The notes under the pieces are model-generated. The model ran no database searches. It worked only from the letters and a program-made list of their open reading frames with translations, and was not told the origin of the DNA. Made by a program: the position numbers and the translations under genes. A stretch of 53,602 bases of DNA. Source: Myxococcaceae bacterium (lineage in GTDB: Bacteria > Myxococcota > Myxococcia > Myxococcales > Myxococcaceae). The stretch is taken from assembly GCA_016926755.1 (NCBI GenBank), contig JAFGNZ010000082.1:1-53602 (forward strand), given 5' to 3'. This document shows positions 38,401 through 45,658 of this stretch, piece by piece. Numbering within the stretch: position 1 is the first letter of the stretch; each line of letters begins with the position of its first letter.

Positions 38401-40545
38401 TCACTTCGTGGAAGGGGTCGCCTCCGCCCCGGCGGGGGCCGGGGTGTCCGCCTTGAAGCCCGAGCGCTCCAACATGGCCCGCATCTCCGCGCGCGCCACC
38501 GACTTGCTGAGCGCCTCGTTCGGGTCGATCACCTTCTTCTTCACCAGCTCGAGCAGCGAGTCGTTGAGCGTCACCATGCCCTGCCCGCGCGAGGTCTGCA
38601 TCACCGAGGGGATCTGGAACGTCTTCCCCTCGCGGATCAGGTTGGACACCGAGCCCGTGCACAGGAGCACCTCCTGCGCCGCCACCCGCCCCCCGCCGAT
38701 GCGCTTGCACAGCGTCTGGGCGATCACGCCCTTGAGGGACTCGGACAGCATCATCCGGATCTGCGGCTGACGGTCCGCCGGGAACTGGTCGATCATCCGG
38801 TCCACCGTGGACGCCGCCGTGTTCGTGTGCAGCGTCCCGAACACCAGGTGCCCCGTCTCCGCCGTCTCGATGGCCGTGGCGATCGTCTCCAAGTCCCGCA
38901 TCTCGCCCACCAGCACCACGTCCGGATCCTCGCGCAGCGCGGCTCGCAGCGCGTTCTTGAAGGAGGACGTGTGCACGCCCACCTCGCGCTGGTTCACCAG
39001 ACAGCTCTTATTCCGGTGAACGAACTCGATCGGATCCTCGATGGTGATGATGTGGTCCTCGCGGTGGCGGTTGACGTAGTCGATCAGCGCCGCCAACGTC
39101 GTGGACTTGCCGCTGCCCGTGGGCCCCGTGACGAGCACCAGCCCCTTGGTGAGGAAGCACAGATCCAGCACGTGCCGCGTCAGGCCGATCTCCTCCGCCG
39201 TGCGGATCTTGTTGGGGATCTGCCGTAGCACCGCGCCAATGCCCTTGCGGTCCTCGAAGACGTTGACGCGGAAGCGCGCCGTCGGCGTCTCGTAGGCGAA
39301 GTCCGTGTCGTGGAAGTCCTCCCACTGCCTCCGGTTCTTCTCCGGGGCGATGCTGAAGATCATCGCCTTGAGGCGCTCGTGGCTGACGATGCCGTGCTCC
39401 TCGAGCGCCACCATGTCGCCGTCGATGCGCATGTGCAGGGGCGTCTCGCTCGACAGGTGCAGATCCGAGGCATCCCGCGCCAGCATCGCCTCCATCAAGG
39501 CGAGCATCTGCGCCTGGGCCTCCTTCCTGTGGTCCTGCACCTCCTCCACGACCGGGCTCGCCGCAGCGGGCTCTGGCGCCTCGGTCACGGCAGTCGGCGC
39601 GGGAATGGAGACGGGCGCGGGTGAGGGCACGAGGACCGGAGCGGCGGCAGGCGTGGGCAGGGGAGGCTGGGTGACGGGCGCCGTGGGAGCAGCGGGGGCG
39701 CTCGGGGCGGGTGACGCGGTGACAGCGGCCACCGGCGGGTGTGTGGCGGGAGCGGCAGGAGTGAGCTGCACGGGCGGATGCGTGGCCGGCCCTGCCGGGG
39801 TGGCCGGCGCGGGCGGAGCCGCCGGCACGGCAGAGGGCGCGGTGGAAGCAGGCACCGGAGGAAGCGTGGTCGGCCTCACGGGAGCAGCACGCGCCGGCGG
39901 GGCCGCGGGCACCACGGGAGCGGAGGGAGCGAGCACTGGGGCCGACCCAGGAGCCTCAGGCAGCACGACCGCGGGAATCGGCGCGGGAGTCACCGCGGCC
40001 GGCCGTGCCATGGGCGCCACGGGAGCCGGGCTCGGCGCCGGCGTTGCCGGGGGAGTCTCGAGCGCGGGCAAGGAGAACATTCCCTGCGGCGGAGTGAGCA
40101 GGACCGGCTCGGAGGCGAGCGCGACGGGCGGCTCCTGCGCGACGGGCGCCGAGTCGACGCCAGCGGCCTGTGCCGCCAGATCGAGCATCTCGTACGGCGA
40201 GACCAGCTCGAGCTTCTCCTCCGTCGGCTCCGCGAACGGGTGCTCCAGGAAGGGCACCACCGACACCTTCACGCGCCCCTGGACGTTCTCCAGCGTCACC
40301 TTCACCTGGCCCGCGGGCGCGGCGTAGGGGAAGGCGCTGGTGCCCTCGGATGGGAAGTCGGCCCGCTGCTCCGCGGGGAGCAGCTCCGCGATCGCCCCAA
40401 GAATTTGCGGGGTGGTGAGGTTCTGCTTGAGCACGGGTAGGAGGCCCGTGGGGGTGCGCATGTTCACACCGCCACCGGTCTCGATGAGGAGCTCCTGACC
40501 GGAGTCCTTGAAGAGCTTTTCGATGATGGGATCGAGCCTGGCCAT
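38401..40545 (-). CDS. PilT-like twitching ATPase with duplicated N-terminal domain and long Pro/Ala linker
   Basis: This 714-residue cytoplasmic ATPase is about twice the usual PilT length (350-370). The C-terminal half is a standard PilT: ASDLHLSSETPLHMRIDGDMV, FRVNVFEDRKGIGAVLRQIP, Walker A GPTGSGKST at 474-482, Walker B-type DVVLVGEMRDLET, the HTN box, and the SVMQTSRGQGMVTLNDSLLEL tail. Usual PilT has Walker A near residue 130, so about 340 residues are added in front. Residues 1-110 look like a decayed copy of the same N-domain (LDPIIEKLFKDSGQELLIETGGGVNMRTPTGLLPVL...LTTPQI). A low-complexity Pro/Ala/Thr/Val linker (about 140-370) joins the two. It is probably a paralogue of the pilus-retraction motor with an altered assembly or partner. 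No pil operon is in the window. Confidence 0.88.
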   Translation of the reverse strand: MARLDPIIEKLFKDSGQELLIETGGGVNMRTPTGLLPVLKQNLTTPQILGAIAELLPAEQRADFPSEGTSAFPYAAPAGQVKVTLENVQGRVKVSVVPFLEHPFAEPTEEKLELVSPYEMLDLAAQAAGVDSAPVAQEPPVALASEPVLLTPPQGMFSLPALETPPATPAPSPAPVAPMARPAAVTPAPIPAVVLPEAPGSAPVLAPSAPVVPAAPPARAAPVRPTTLPPVPASTAPSAVPAAPPAPATPAGPATHPPVQLTPAAPATHPPVAAVTASPAPSAPAAPTAPVTQPPLPTPAAAPVLVPSPAPVSIPAPTAVTEAPEPAAASPVVEEVQDHRKEAQAQMLALMEAMLARDASDLHLSSETPLHMRIDGDMVALEEHGIVSHERLKAMIFSIAPEKNRRQWEDFHDTDFAYETPTARFRVNVFEDRKGIGAVLRQIPNKIRTAEEIGLTRHVLDLCFLTKGLVLVTGPTGSGKSTTLAALIDYVNRHREDHIITIEDPIEFVHRNKSCLVNQREVGVHTSSFKNALRAALREDPDVVLVGEMRDLETIATAIETAETGHLVFGTLHTNTAASTVDRMIDQFPADRQPQIRMMLSESLKGVIAQTLCKRIGGGRVAAQEVLLCTGSVSNLIREGKTFQIPSVMQTSRGQGMVTLNDSLLELVKKKVIDPNEALSKSVARAEMRAMLERSGFKADTPAPAGAEATPSTK

Positions 40546-40746
40546 GGCGTCAGCAGGAGAGGCATTCCACGTGCGCGACGTGGCGGGAGGGGACTCGGGG
40601 CTGTTCCAAGGAGATCGGCTTTTCCTAGCACGACTGAGACACCCCCTCCCAGTCCACCTCGGGACAGCCTGCCCCTCGGCGCACCAGGACACGCCAAAAT
40701 TACAGAGACGGTTGATCCGCGGGCGAGCGCCTGCTCCCTTCCCCGC

Positions 40747-41868
40747 TCACCGAGTGAGGGGGGTGGAGCGCGCGGCCAGCTCCCGCTCCACGAAGAGCCG
40801 GAGGATGTGCAGGAAGTCCTGCGCGTTGGTGACGACACCGAAGGCCTGGTGCGTGCCGCGGTCCTTCAGCTTGCTCACCACGAACTCGGACGAGTCCACG
40901 CAGAGGGTGGCCAGCTCCCTCAGCGAGCCGTCCGCCTGGGTGATGAACGAGGGCAGCATGTTGCCGGTGGCGATGGCGTGCAGCGCCGTGGCGATCATCA
41001 CCGCCAGCGTGGCCTTCACCGTGTGGCGGCGCATCGCGTCCTGCGCGGCCAGGTTGTCCGTCACCACGTCCGGCAGCGGCCCGTCGTCCCGGATGGAGCC
41101 CGTGAGCACGAAGGGCACGCCGTGCACCACGCACGCATGCATGATGCCGTCCTTGATGACGCCCCGCTCCACCGCCTTGGCGATGGAGCCCGCGGCGCGC
41201 ACCTGGTTGATGGCGCGCATGTGCAGGCCGTGGCCGCCAGAGGTGGCCTTCCCCGCACCGCTCATGCCCAGCGTGGTGCCGAAGATGGAGGCCTCGATGT
41301 CGTGCACCGCCACTGCGTTGCCCGCCAGCAGCGCGCCCACGAAGCCGTTGGCGATGAACCACGTCATGTCCACCCGCGCTCGCGAGTGCACCAGCGCGGG
41401 CCCCGTCACCCACACCGGATACCCGCCCTGCTCGCGCTCCTCCACCAGCAGCCGAGCCATGCGCGCGTAGTCGATGGGCTTCTCGCGCGACACCCCGCTC
41501 GTCATGAACTTGAACTCGCCCTCCGCCCCGGTGGCGAGCCACGCCGAGTGGACGTAGATGCCCTCGCTCCCGTCCTCCGCGTGGCCCATGGCCACCCGCT
41601 CTCCCTGCCGCACGCGCCGCCCTTCGCGCGCCCACAGCTCCCCGCTCGCCTCCAGCACCAGGGCGCAGTCCATCCGCGGCTCGCGCGGCATGCGCCAGCG
41701 CCCGCCCACTCGCACGTAGGTGGGCAGGTTGGTGGTGGTGAAGAAGCCCTCGGGGAGGACGCCGTCGGCTGGCGCGGGCTCGAAGCGCGCGTCCGGGGAG
41801 CGCGCGAAGCGCTCGGCCGTGAAGTCGGGGTGGGGGATGGTGCTCACCCCGCGAAGATGGACGGACAC
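40747..41868 (-). CDS. TIGR00300/LOR-SDH-type enzyme, likely ornithine cyclodeaminase
   Basis: This 373-residue cytoplasmic protein matches the TIGR00300 family by its conserved string of motifs. These are FFTTTNLPTYVRV, FKFMTSGVSREKPIDYARMARLL, VTGPALVHSRA, GFVGALLAGNAVAVHDIEASIFGTTLG, GGHGLHMRAINQVRAAGSIAKAVE, VPFVLTGSIRDDGPLPDV, and DRGTHQAFGVVTNAQDFLHIL. Some members are NAD-dependent ornithine cyclodeaminases (ornithine to proline plus ammonia) and form the C-terminal half of cyanobacterial AgrE (established knowledge). Here it stands alone, without the N-terminal arginine dihydrolase domain. It lies between the PilT-like and dual-specificity phosphatase genes on the same strand. The substrate is inferred from the family only. 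Confidence 0.82.
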   Translation of the reverse strand: MSVHLRGVSTIPHPDFTAERFARSPDARFEPAPADGVLPEGFFTTTNLPTYVRVGGRWRMPREPRMDCALVLEASGELWAREGRRVRQGERVAMGHAEDGSEGIYVHSAWLATGAEGEFKFMTSGVSREKPIDYARMARLLVEEREQGGYPVWVTGPALVHSRARVDMTWFIANGFVGALLAGNAVAVHDIEASIFGTTLGMSGAGKATSGGHGLHMRAINQVRAAGSIAKAVERGVIKDGIMHACVVHGVPFVLTGSIRDDGPLPDVVTDNLAAQDAMRRHTVKATLAVMIATALHAIATGNMLPSFITQADGSLRELATLCVDSSEFVVSKLKDRGTHQAFGVVTNAQDFLHILRLFVERELAARSTPLTR

Positions 41869-41943
41869 CCCATCCGGTTCAAGCGCACCGGCGAGAATCC
41901 CTCCTGATCGTGGGGATGATCCCCGTACACGAGCATGCGGGCC

Positions 41944-42495
41944 TCACTCCTCCATGGCCCACTGTCGGCGCAGGTGGCTGTAGGCGATGTCCGCCAGCGC
42001 GTGGAACGCCGGCAGGGGCCAGGCCAGTCCGTGGCGCGTGCGCCACTCCTCCGCCCAGGCCATGAAGGCCTTGAGCTGCTCGGGGCTGGGGGACACCTGC
42101 CACCGCGCCTGCTTGGCCCTCGCCAGCGCCTCCAGGGGCTCCTCTCCCCGCGCCACCAGCACGCAGAGCGCCAGCGTCGCGCTCCGGCCCACCCCGTGCT
42201 CGCAGTGGATGTAGATCTTCTGGCCGCGCTCCAGGTGCGTCGTCACCCACTGCACGCCCTCACACAGCATCTGGTGGCTGACCGCCCGCATGTCCTCGGT
42301 GGGCAGGTGCAGCAAGGTGATGCCGTGCTCGCGCAGCAGGTGCTCGTCGTCACACGCCTCCACGCGCAGATCCACCACGTGGCGGATGCCCAGCTCCCGG
42401 GCCAGGTGCTCCGCGGCCTCGATGGGGAAGCGCCCCCCCACCGCCAGCCAAGGCGTCACCCAGTCGAGGTTCAGCTCCCAGCGTGGCCCGCTCAT
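41944..42495 (-). CDS. dual-specificity protein phosphatase
   Basis: This 183-residue cytoplasmic protein is of the cysteine-dependent phosphatase superfamily. The P-loop is HCEHGVGRSA, with nucleophile C98 and R104, and the likely general acid is D68 in LHLPTEDMRAVS. VVDLRVEACDDEHLLREHGITLLHLPTED is typical of small DSPs that resemble eukaryotic VHR/KAP enzymes. It probably removes phosphate from Ser/Thr/Tyr of proteins; myxobacteria have many eukaryote-like kinases (general knowledge). It lies 75 bases upstream of the ornithine cyclodeaminase-like gene on the same strand and may share its transcript. Confidence 0.9.
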   Translation of the reverse strand: MSGPRWELNLDWVTPWLAVGGRFPIEAAEHLARELGIRHVVDLRVEACDDEHLLREHGITLLHLPTEDMRAVSHQMLCEGVQWVTTHLERGQKIYIHCEHGVGRSATLALCVLVARGEEPLEALARAKQARWQVSPSPEQLKAFMAWAEEWRTRHGLAWPLPAFHALADIAYSHLRRQWAMEE

Positions 42496-42655
42496 CCGTG
42501 GCTCTCCTCCCCGCCCCCAGGGGTTCTTCTTGAAAATGGAGACGCGGACCGGCGCTGGCAGCCCTCAAGCGCTCACCCAATTATTTCAGTCACTTACGTC
42601 AAGGCACTTTCACAGTGGGCCGAAAATGTGGGGGAAAATGATCCCTGCACGCAAC

Positions 42656-42687
42656 TTGTGGGTCTTGGTTTACGAGAATTCCCACAA
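42656..42687. promoter_or_regulatory. TTGTGGG/CCCACAA dyad in AT-rich leader of the LysM gene
   Basis: Perfect 7-bp arms ttgtggg (42656-42662) and cccacaa (42681-42687) are 18 bases apart, 33 bases before the GTG start of the LysM protein. The surrounding stretch (about 42580-42690) is clearly richer in A and T than its neighbours and includes a related gtgggg (42628-42633). It is a candidate operator or promoter control site. I cannot assign a sigma factor. Confidence 0.45.
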
Positions 42688-42719
42688 ATCTCCTCCTAGC
42701 CGTCTCGGAGAGGCCTTGC

Positions 42720-42932
42720 GTGAACTACAAGAGCAAGTCGGGTGACACGCTGTCGCAGATCGCTCAGCGCTACGGCACGTCCGTCAACGCGCTGATGAAG
42801 GCCAACCCGCAGATCAAGAACGCCAAGCCCCAGTTCATCGGCTCCAACAACGTGAACTCGGATGGCTCGCGGAAAATCACCCTCTCGTCGATGAACTACC
42901 CCATCATGGCGGTCCACCAGTATCGCGGCTGA
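42720..42932 (+). CDS. small orphan LysM-domain protein
   Basis: This 70-residue protein starts at GTG, with GGAGAG at 42707-42712 upstream. Residues 3-35 are a LysM fold start: YKSKSGDTLSQIAQRYGTSVNALMKANPQIKN, the motif that binds peptidoglycan or chitin-type sugars. After this it departs from the usual ending (NPNLIYPGQxLxIP): the sequence is AKPQFIGSNNVNSDGSRKITLSS and ends MAVHQYRG. There is no signal peptide, so it would be cytoplasmic unless exported by another route. Small LysM proteins can be part of secreted or contractile particles (general knowledge), but none of those genes is here. It has its own AT-rich upstream region and a strong terminator, so it is probably expressed alone. 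Confidence 0.7.
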   Translation: MNYKSKSGDTLSQIAQRYGTSVNALMKANPQIKNAKPQFIGSNNVNSDGSRKITLSSMNYPIMAVHQYRG

Positions 42933-42961
42933 AGCCATCATCCCCCACTTCAGCCGTTCAT

Positions 42962-42998
42962 CACGGGGCTCCCGTCTCATCCCAGCGGGCGCCCCGTG
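42962..42998 (+). terminator. double-stem terminator after the LysM gene
   Basis: Outer arms cacggggc (42962-42969) and gccccgtg (42991-42998) enclose an inner stem, cccg (42971-42974) with cggg (42986-42989), followed by tcatttc. A second perfect 8-bp hairpin, ggctgaag (42927-42934) with cttcagcc (42948-42955), overlaps the stop codon just before it. Together they look like an efficient terminator. Confidence 0.65.
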
Positions 42999-43051
42999 TC
43001 ATTTCTACCGGCGCCCGGAGCCCGCTGAAGGCTCCCGGCGCCGTGACTTCT

Positions 43052-43492
43052 TCAGGTGGGCAACGGGCGCCGCAGGTCCGGCCCCCCGAGCTCGGGGCCT
43101 CGCGGCTCCCGGCCTTGCGGGAAGAAGAGCTGCCCGGTGTTGGGCTGGAGCCAGAACCACAGGGTGTAGATCCCCACGGCCGTGCCGAGCGGGAAGTGGG
43201 TCAGGCTGAGCACGGCGGAGATGATCGCCGGCGCCTTCGACCACGCCCGGCGCCTCAGCATGCCGAAGCCGGCCATGAACCCGACGGCCGCCATCAGCAG
43301 CAGGAAGACGGCGATGCCTGCCCCGAACAGCACCACCACCATCCGCTCGTTCCGATTGTCCGCGGGCACCGCGCCGCCGAACACGAACAGGCCGAAGACC
43401 ACGATGGCCGCGATGGCCCACAGGGCGCCGAATACGACATAGATGACCCCGAGCACCTTGCGGTGCCGATCCAGGACGCTGGTGCTCTGCAT
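43052..43492 (-). CDS. small integral membrane protein
   Basis: This 146-residue protein has four likely membrane helices: VLGVIYVVFGALWAIAAIVVFGLFVFG, MVVVLFGAGIAVFLLLMAAVGFMAGFGML, APAIISAVLSLTHFPLGTAVGIYTLWFWL, and a possible split of the first. LRRRAWSKA between the helices is basic, and the C-terminus (GREPRGPELGGPDLRRPLPT) is hydrophilic. The ATG at 43492 has GGAGG just upstream; the longer frame begins with an implausible Arg/Pro-rich extension. The helix pattern and WFWLQPNTG ending resemble small proteins annotated as membrane proteins of unknown function in myxobacteria. No function is proposed. Confidence 0.8.
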   Translation of the reverse strand: MQSTSVLDRHRKVLGVIYVVFGALWAIAAIVVFGLFVFGGAVPADNRNERMVVVLFGAGIAVFLLLMAAVGFMAGFGMLRRRAWSKAPAIISAVLSLTHFPLGTAVGIYTLWFWLQPNTGQLFFPQGREPRGPELGGPDLRRPLPT

Positions 43493-43673
43493 GTCGCCTC
43501 CTCCTCTGCCGGGAGGCCGCTCTCCGGGTGAGTCTCCCGAGGCCGCGCTCCCCGTGAAGCGTCTGCATCGCCTCGGGCTCGGGGAAGCGGCCAGGGAGTG
43601 CTCGGACGCGGCGCCGCATGCCGGTCGGGCCATGGAGGGAGCAGGGTGACGAGCGGGCTGGCCCGCGCGGCGC

Positions 43674-44249
43674 TCAGACGTCCTGCAGTCGCGAGGACGA
43701 CCCGTAATGCCCCAGGGCCGCGTCGATGCTCGAGCGCAGCTCTCCCCGCCCCCACGGCCGCGCGAGGGCGAAGTGGCTCACGGAGCCGCGGCGCATGGAG
43801 GAGGCATGCTCGCGGGCCAGCGCGCTGGACAGCAGGATGCGCGGCCCCTCGTACGCATGGTCCACGAGCCGGGCGAGGAACCAGGGGGCGCCGTGCTCGC
43901 CGCTCAGCTCCAGGTCGACGATGATCGCCGAGAGCGAGGGGCGGGCCGAGAGCTTGCGGACGGCGGAGGCGAAGGTGATGGCGTTGAGCAGCTGGAAGTC
44001 CCGGGCCAGCTCGCGCGCCACGGCGTTGCGCACGGCTGCCGCCTCCGCGACCACCAGGACCACGGGCTGCCCCGCGGTGACGGGCAGCCGTGGAGCGCTG
44101 CGCAGGGCGATCGCTCCCACGCTCCCAGGCCCGGGCACACCTCTGCCTTCCGGAGCGCAGCTCCGGTCGCAGAGCCCGCTTCGCTCCGTGCTCATGCTGT
44201 CGGTAGCCAGGGCCTGGAGGCCAGCACCGGCGAGGGTCGGTGTGGACAC
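43674..44249 (-). CDS. degenerate receiver-like protein
   Basis: This protein of up to 191 residues has a C-terminal domain (about 63-180) that follows the response-regulator receiver fold: VVLVVAEAAAVRNAVARELA, AIIVDLELSGEHGAPWFLARLV, RILLSSALAREHASSM, and FALARPWGRGELRSSIDAALG. The phosphoacceptor-like Asp is present in IIVDLEL. The paired acidic residues at the first strand are missing (VVAEAAAV instead of a DD motif), and the usual conserved Lys near the end is Arg or absent (ALARPW). It is thus probably a pseudo-receiver that cannot be phosphorylated normally. The N-terminal 60 residues are Ser/Pro/Gly-rich, and the start is uncertain; in-frame ATGs at 44249 and 44195 are possible. Confidence 0.65.
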   Translation of the reverse strand: MSTPTLAGAGLQALATDSMSTERSGLCDRSCAPEGRGVPGPGSVGAIALRSAPRLPVTAGQPVVLVVAEAAAVRNAVARELARDFQLLNAITFASAVRKLSARPSLSAIIVDLELSGEHGAPWFLARLVDHAYEGPRILLSSALAREHASSMRRGSVSHFALARPWGRGELRSSIDAALGHYGSSSRLQDV

Positions 44250-44336
44250 GCACGACAGGGTAGACGCCCGGCGGCACGCGAATCAATCGCGGGCAACCGC
44301 TGCATACATGCCCTGGAGGGCACCCTCCGGCGAGGA

Positions 44337-44718
44337 GATGTCCAGTGCTGCACCCTTCTGCAGCTCTACACCTCGAAGGACGCGCTCCGCGGCCGCGCCT
44401 ACGGGCAGGTGGTGAACCTGTCGATCGAGGAGGACCGGGTGGGCGGCCAGCCCCCGCGGCTGGAGCTGAGCCCTCGGAAGGGGGGCGGCCTGGAGGTGAC
44501 TGGCACGCTCGGCGGCGACTTCACGCGCTTCACGCTGACGCCGCAGCAGCTCTCCGGAACGGTAGGAGACTGCGGCTACGAGCTGCGGTTCACCGGCTCA
44601 CGCTACGAGGGCCCGCGCTCCTGCGGCGGGCGTATTGAGGACCCGGTGTTCCTGGAGGTGCCCGCCAGCCTCGCCCAGAGCGGGAATGGTCAGGTAGTGG
44701 CCACGCTCGAATCCGGCG
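44337..44718 (+). pseudogene. gene fragment, conserved-looking but without a start
   Basis: The plus-strand frame here reads like real protein. It has LYTSKDALRGRAYGQVVNLSIEED, a beta-rich ELSPRKGGGLEVTGTLGGDFTRFTLTPQQLSGTVGDCGYELRFTG, and [24 protein letters not shown]. Two Cys residues are spaced as if paired. There is no ATG or ribosome binding site in a sensible place (a GTG occurs at 44412), and the expected C-terminus seems to break near 44700, after which the frame runs into the next gene. It looks like the core of a small secreted or lipoprotein gene that has lost its signal-peptide region. A frameshift or a non-standard start are alternatives. Confidence 0.5.
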
Positions 44719-44791
44719 TATGCGGGTTGAACCGCGACCGGGCGCGGTTATGGTTCGCGCCGCTCAACCCTCTCAACCCGGAGCGGCTCCC

Positions 44792-45589
44792 ATGGCACAG
44801 ATGCACGAGGTGGACTTCCAGATCCACGGTGACGACATGCAGTTCGTCGAGGTGGAGCTGGACCCGAACGAGGCCGCCGTCGGCGAGGCCGGCGCGATGA
44901 TGTACATGGAGGACGGTATCGAGATGGAGACCGTCTTCGGCGACGGCGCCGAGAAGAAGGGCGGCTTCCTCGGCTCGCTGCTGGGCGCGGGCAAGCGGCT
45001 GCTGACGGGCGAGTCCCTCTTCACCACCGTCTTCTTCAACCGGGCCAGCGGCAAGCGCAAGGTGGCGTTCGCCGCGCCCTACCCGGGGCGCATCATCCCC
45101 GTGCACCTGGGCAAGCTGGGCGGCGAGCTCATCGCCCAGAAGGACAGCTTCCTGGCCGCGGCCAAGGGCGTGTCGCTGGGCATCGCCTTCCAGAAGAAGC
45201 TGGGCGTGGGCCTCTTCGGCGGCGAGGGCTTCATCATGCAGCGGCTGCAGGGGGACGGGCTGGCCTTCGTCCACGCGGGCGGCACGCTGCACGAGCGCAC
45301 GCTGGCGGCGGGCGAGCTGCTGCGCGTGGACACGGGCTGCATCGTCGCCTTCCAGCCGAGCGTGGAGTACGACATCCAGATGGTGGGCGGCATCAAGACG
45401 GCCTTCTTCGGCGGCGAGGGCCTCTTCTTCGCCACGCTGCGCGGGCCGGGCAAGGTGTGGCTGCAGTCCCTGCCGCTCAGTCGGCTCGCGGGCCGCATCC
45501 TCGCTTCCGCGGCGCCGGGTGGCTCGCAGGGTGAGGGCAGCGTGCTCGGCGGCGTGGGGCTTGGCAGCATCCTGGGCGACAACGAGTAG
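44792..45589 (+). CDS. TIGR00266/AIM24 family protein
   Basis: This 265-residue protein belongs to the TIGR00266 family. It shows the opening [45 protein letters not shown], then [31 protein letters not shown], and [28 protein letters not shown], with [32 protein letters not shown] near the end. The repeated beta-strand and Gly-Gly pattern forms a double-stranded beta-helix-like fold. The family has no proven activity in bacteria; the mitochondrial member AIM24 is linked to inner-membrane organisation (general knowledge). CCGGAG lies upstream of the ATG at 44792, and the longer frame overlaps the fragment before it. Confidence 0.9.
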   Translation: MAQMHEVDFQIHGDDMQFVEVELDPNEAAVGEAGAMMYMEDGIEMETVFGDGAEKKGGFLGSLLGAGKRLLTGESLFTTVFFNRASGKRKVAFAAPYPGRIIPVHLGKLGGELIAQKDSFLAAAKGVSLGIAFQKKLGVGLFGGEGFIMQRLQGDGLAFVHAGGTLHERTLAAGELLRVDTGCIVAFQPSVEYDIQMVGGIKTAFFGGEGLFFATLRGPGKVWLQSLPLSRLAGRILASAAPGGSQGEGSVLGGVGLGSILGDNE

Positions 45590-45617
45590 CCCTCCGCCTC
45601 CCACGGCGAAGCCACGG

Positions 45618-45646
45618 GTGGAGGCGCCGGAGCTCCGGTGCCCCAC
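45618..45646. terminator. convergent hairpin between TIGR00266 and AgmC-like genes
   Basis: Left arm gtgg plus ggcgccgg (45618-45630, with one bulged A at 45622) pairs with ccggtgcc plus ccac (45635-45646) around the loop agct. One G-T pair is included. It sits in the 69-base gap between two converging genes and probably terminates both. Confidence 0.6.
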
Positions 45647-45658
45647 CTCGGCGGCTCG

